NCBI GenBank assembly: GCA_027943245.1
Contig: JANDJZ010000157.1
Location: 1 to 45,132, forward strand
Source of the DNA: Acanthamoeba sp. SK_2022b
Taxonomy: Eukaryota > Discosea > Longamoebia > Acanthamoebidae
DNA length: 45,132 nt
Direction of reading: 5' to 3'
In this document: piece after piece, positions 43,661-45,132 of the stretch
Position numbering within the stretch: position 1 is the first letter of the stretch
Layout: every line of letters starts with the position of its first letter
Notes under the pieces: model-generated
Databases searched by the model: none
Told to the model about the DNA's origin: nothing
The model's input: the letters and a program-made list of their open reading frames with translations, nothing else
Made by a program: the position numbers and the translations under genes

Positions 43661-44073
43661 CCACCCCGCTAACCGGCTCCTCCCGACTCCTTTTTTGGTC
43701 TTGCTCCTTTTTTGATCACATACTTGCACAAAAGGGTTGTTTTCTTTGACCTTTTCTTTTGTGCTTATGGCGGTTACTCATAAGACAGAAAACAACGGGA
43801 GCCCAAACGATCTTGGCGGGTGGGATGTCGGCAAGATGGGACGGTCGACAAGAGAGATCATCACAATTTAAGTGCAGGCCGCAAGGCCGTAGTCGGGGCG
43901 AGTTCGGGCGGACAAAGGGTTCGGCGGAGTGCGGAAGGTGAAGACCTCTCATCTTTCAGCTGCTTCTGGTCTATTGTTGTGGATTACGGGAACACGCAAG
44001 GGCGAGAATCACATCCGAACCCGGAAGGATTACCGCAACTAAGCAGACGCACAGACGTCCGACCAATCCGGGA

Positions 44074-45132
44074 ATGGATTACTCCAATCCCCTGCGCGCA
44101 CCGCAGCAGACATCACCGAGGCACATGTACTCCTCATTTCAACCTTCGGCGGCCTTCGTCCGTCCCGAATCGCCCCAGCAGCAGTTGCTGCCCCAGCATC
44201 ACCAGCAACAGGCCGCAGCTAAGCAGCAAATGCTCAACGTAAAGGCCTTCTACAACGAGGAGATCAGACGTCTCGCGTTGCCCGAACCCTCCTGGGAGCA
44301 TCTGAAGCAGCGTCTTGCCGAGCTCTTCCATTTCCCGACGACGGCATCGTTCCTGGTGAAGTGGAAGGACGACGAAGACGATTACATCACCCTCGACAGC
44401 GATGAGGAGCTCGCCCAGGCCCTGCGACACACCGACCCGCAACAGCTCCTCCGCCTCTTCATCTTCAGCAATTCACCCACGGCGGCCCCTATGGCGCGTG
44501 GCTCGATGCCGGTCCAAGGCCATGGCCCATTCACATCGTTCTTCACCCATTCAACCCCCTACGCCTCATTCTCTGCTGCGCCGATGGCGGCATCAATCCC
44601 TCCCCCCTCGAGCTTCGCGCCCTACCCGCCGCGCAGCCTTCTCCTCGCCCCGTCGGCCCTTCAGCAGCAGGTCACCGCCCCGTCGTTGTCGTCTGACTTG
44701 GCCAAGCCATCGATCAGCTCGCCAAGCCCCAGCCCCAGCCCCAGCTCCGTCGCCAACGGCGCCAGCGGCGGCGCAGCTCCCGGCCCCTCAGCGCCCATCC
44801 CTGCCGGCGGAGTCGTTGCTCCAGTCCCGGTGGTGGCCCCCGGGCTGCTGGTGGGTAGCCCCACCCTCGCGGCCGGCTCCCTGTTTGCCTCTAAGCGTGA
44901 GTTCAAGGAGCAGTGGAAGCAGGAGAAGCGCGCGCTCAAGGAGCAGAAGTACCTCTGCGGAAACAAGGAGGAGTGGAAGACGCTCAAGAAGGAGCAGAAG
45001 AAGGCGCTCAAGCACAAGAAGGAGCTCGTCAAGACGAGCCACAAGCTCATGCGCATGGAGCGCGTCTTCGATCCCCAGGATCCCAAGGACCACAAGAAGC
45101 TCTACAAGCTCCAGCAGAAGCAGTACAAGACC
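44074..45132 (+). CDS. NBR1-like protein, copy 2, partial at the window end
   Basis: This is the mirror-image copy of the gene at 40837-42620, read from ATG 44074 and open without a stop to the last base (353 codons). It has the same order: Gln/Ser-rich N-terminus, PB1 domain with the intact acidic OPCA motif, Pro/Ala/Ser linker and the start of the Lys/Glu helix. Differences from copy 1 are residue 12 Gln instead of His, residue 75 Glu instead of Asp, residue 119 His instead of Tyr, and four extra residues (Pro-Ser-Pro-Ser) in the linker. None breaks the frame, so this copy looks functional as far as it can be seen. The FW and UBA domains would lie beyond the window. Confidence 0.88.
   Translation, partial: MDYSNPLRAPQQTSPRHMYSSFQPSAAFVRPESPQQQLLPQHHQQQAAAKQQMLNVKAFYNEEIRRLALPEPSWEHLKQRLAELFHFPTTASFLVKWKDDEDDYITLDSDEELAQALRHTDPQQLLRLFIFSNSPTAAPMARGSMPVQGHGPFTSFFTHSTPYASFSAAPMAASIPPPSSFAPYPPRSLLLAPSALQQQVTAPSLSSDLAKPSISSPSPSPSPSSVANGASGGAAPGPSAPIPAGGVVAPVPVVAPGLLVGSPTLAAGSLFASKREFKEQWKQEKRALKEQKYLCGNKEEWKTLKKEQKKALKHKKELVKTSHKLMRMERVFDPQDPKDHKKLYKLQQKQYKT

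Larger units (their letters stand above)
43521..45132. repeat. Inverted repeat, right arm (continues past the window)
   Basis: This is the mirror copy of 41574-43163. Differences seen include a 12-bp gain at the Pro-Ser repeat near 44730-44750 (CCCAGC units), scattered single-base changes, and about 13-16 extra bases near 43545-43560. The arm includes a divergent copy of the NBR1-like gene and the tRNA-like relic. Confidence 0.93.

Noticed and set aside
43102..43749. Open frame of 215 codons crossing the palindrome spacer
   Set aside because: Its two ends are opposite strands of the same inverted repeat, and the middle resembles no known protein. The reading is produced by the palindrome.

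Overview
The window is nuclear DNA of a GC-rich, intron-dense amoebozoan, most likely Acanthamoeba. Genes are packed about 0.1-0.8 kb apart. Exons end codons in G or C. Almost every gene is cut by introns of roughly 50-130 bp, very many of which start GTACG. The proteins are eukaryotic housekeeping families mixed with a bacterial-type enzyme and amoeba-style BTB proteins. The species is an inference from style and gene content, not from a marker gene. All gene models were built by hand from splice sites, reading-frame phase and remembered family motifs. Most phase-checked models sum to a whole number of codons.

Layout: the 3' end of VAC14 (1-925, +) converges on a small unrecognised gene (1695-1979, -). 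That gene is divergent from a diaminopimelate decarboxylase (2268-4519, +). Next come a protein with a divided BTB domain (5056-7839, +), a doubtful micro-gene (8237-8679, +), the mitochondrial p32/MAM33 protein (9007-10182, -) and a plus-strand run. The run is cystatin (10396-10745), TRAX (10882-12141), a BTB protein with a C-terminal beta-sandwich-like module (12266-15625), a membrane-anchored two-domain protein disulfide isomerase (15899-17940) and an alpha/beta-hydrolase esterase (18138-19457). A minus-strand run follows: a CLC-family chloride transporter with CBS domains (19564-24167), a two-domain rhodanese (24341-25706), ZC3H15/DFRP1 (26309-27569) and an MKT1-like XPG-family protein (27769-31102). 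CNOT1, the scaffold of the CCR4-NOT deadenylase, runs divergently from MKT1 (31380-40541, +).

The right end is a large inverted repeat. An NBR1-like gene (PB1, NBR1/FW and UBA domains; 40837-42620, -) is repeated in mirror image as a copy running out of the window (44074-45132, +), with a spacer of about 360 bp between the arms.

Genes that may work together are MKT1, CNOT1 and ZC3H15 (mRNA stability and translation) and VAC14, CLC and NBR1 (endolysosome and autophagy). The most interesting signals are the CLC protein that lacks both glutamates used for proton coupling, the inverted NBR1-like duplication, three GC-AG introns fixed by frame and homology, and two BTB domains split at the same place by unrelated low-complexity blocks.
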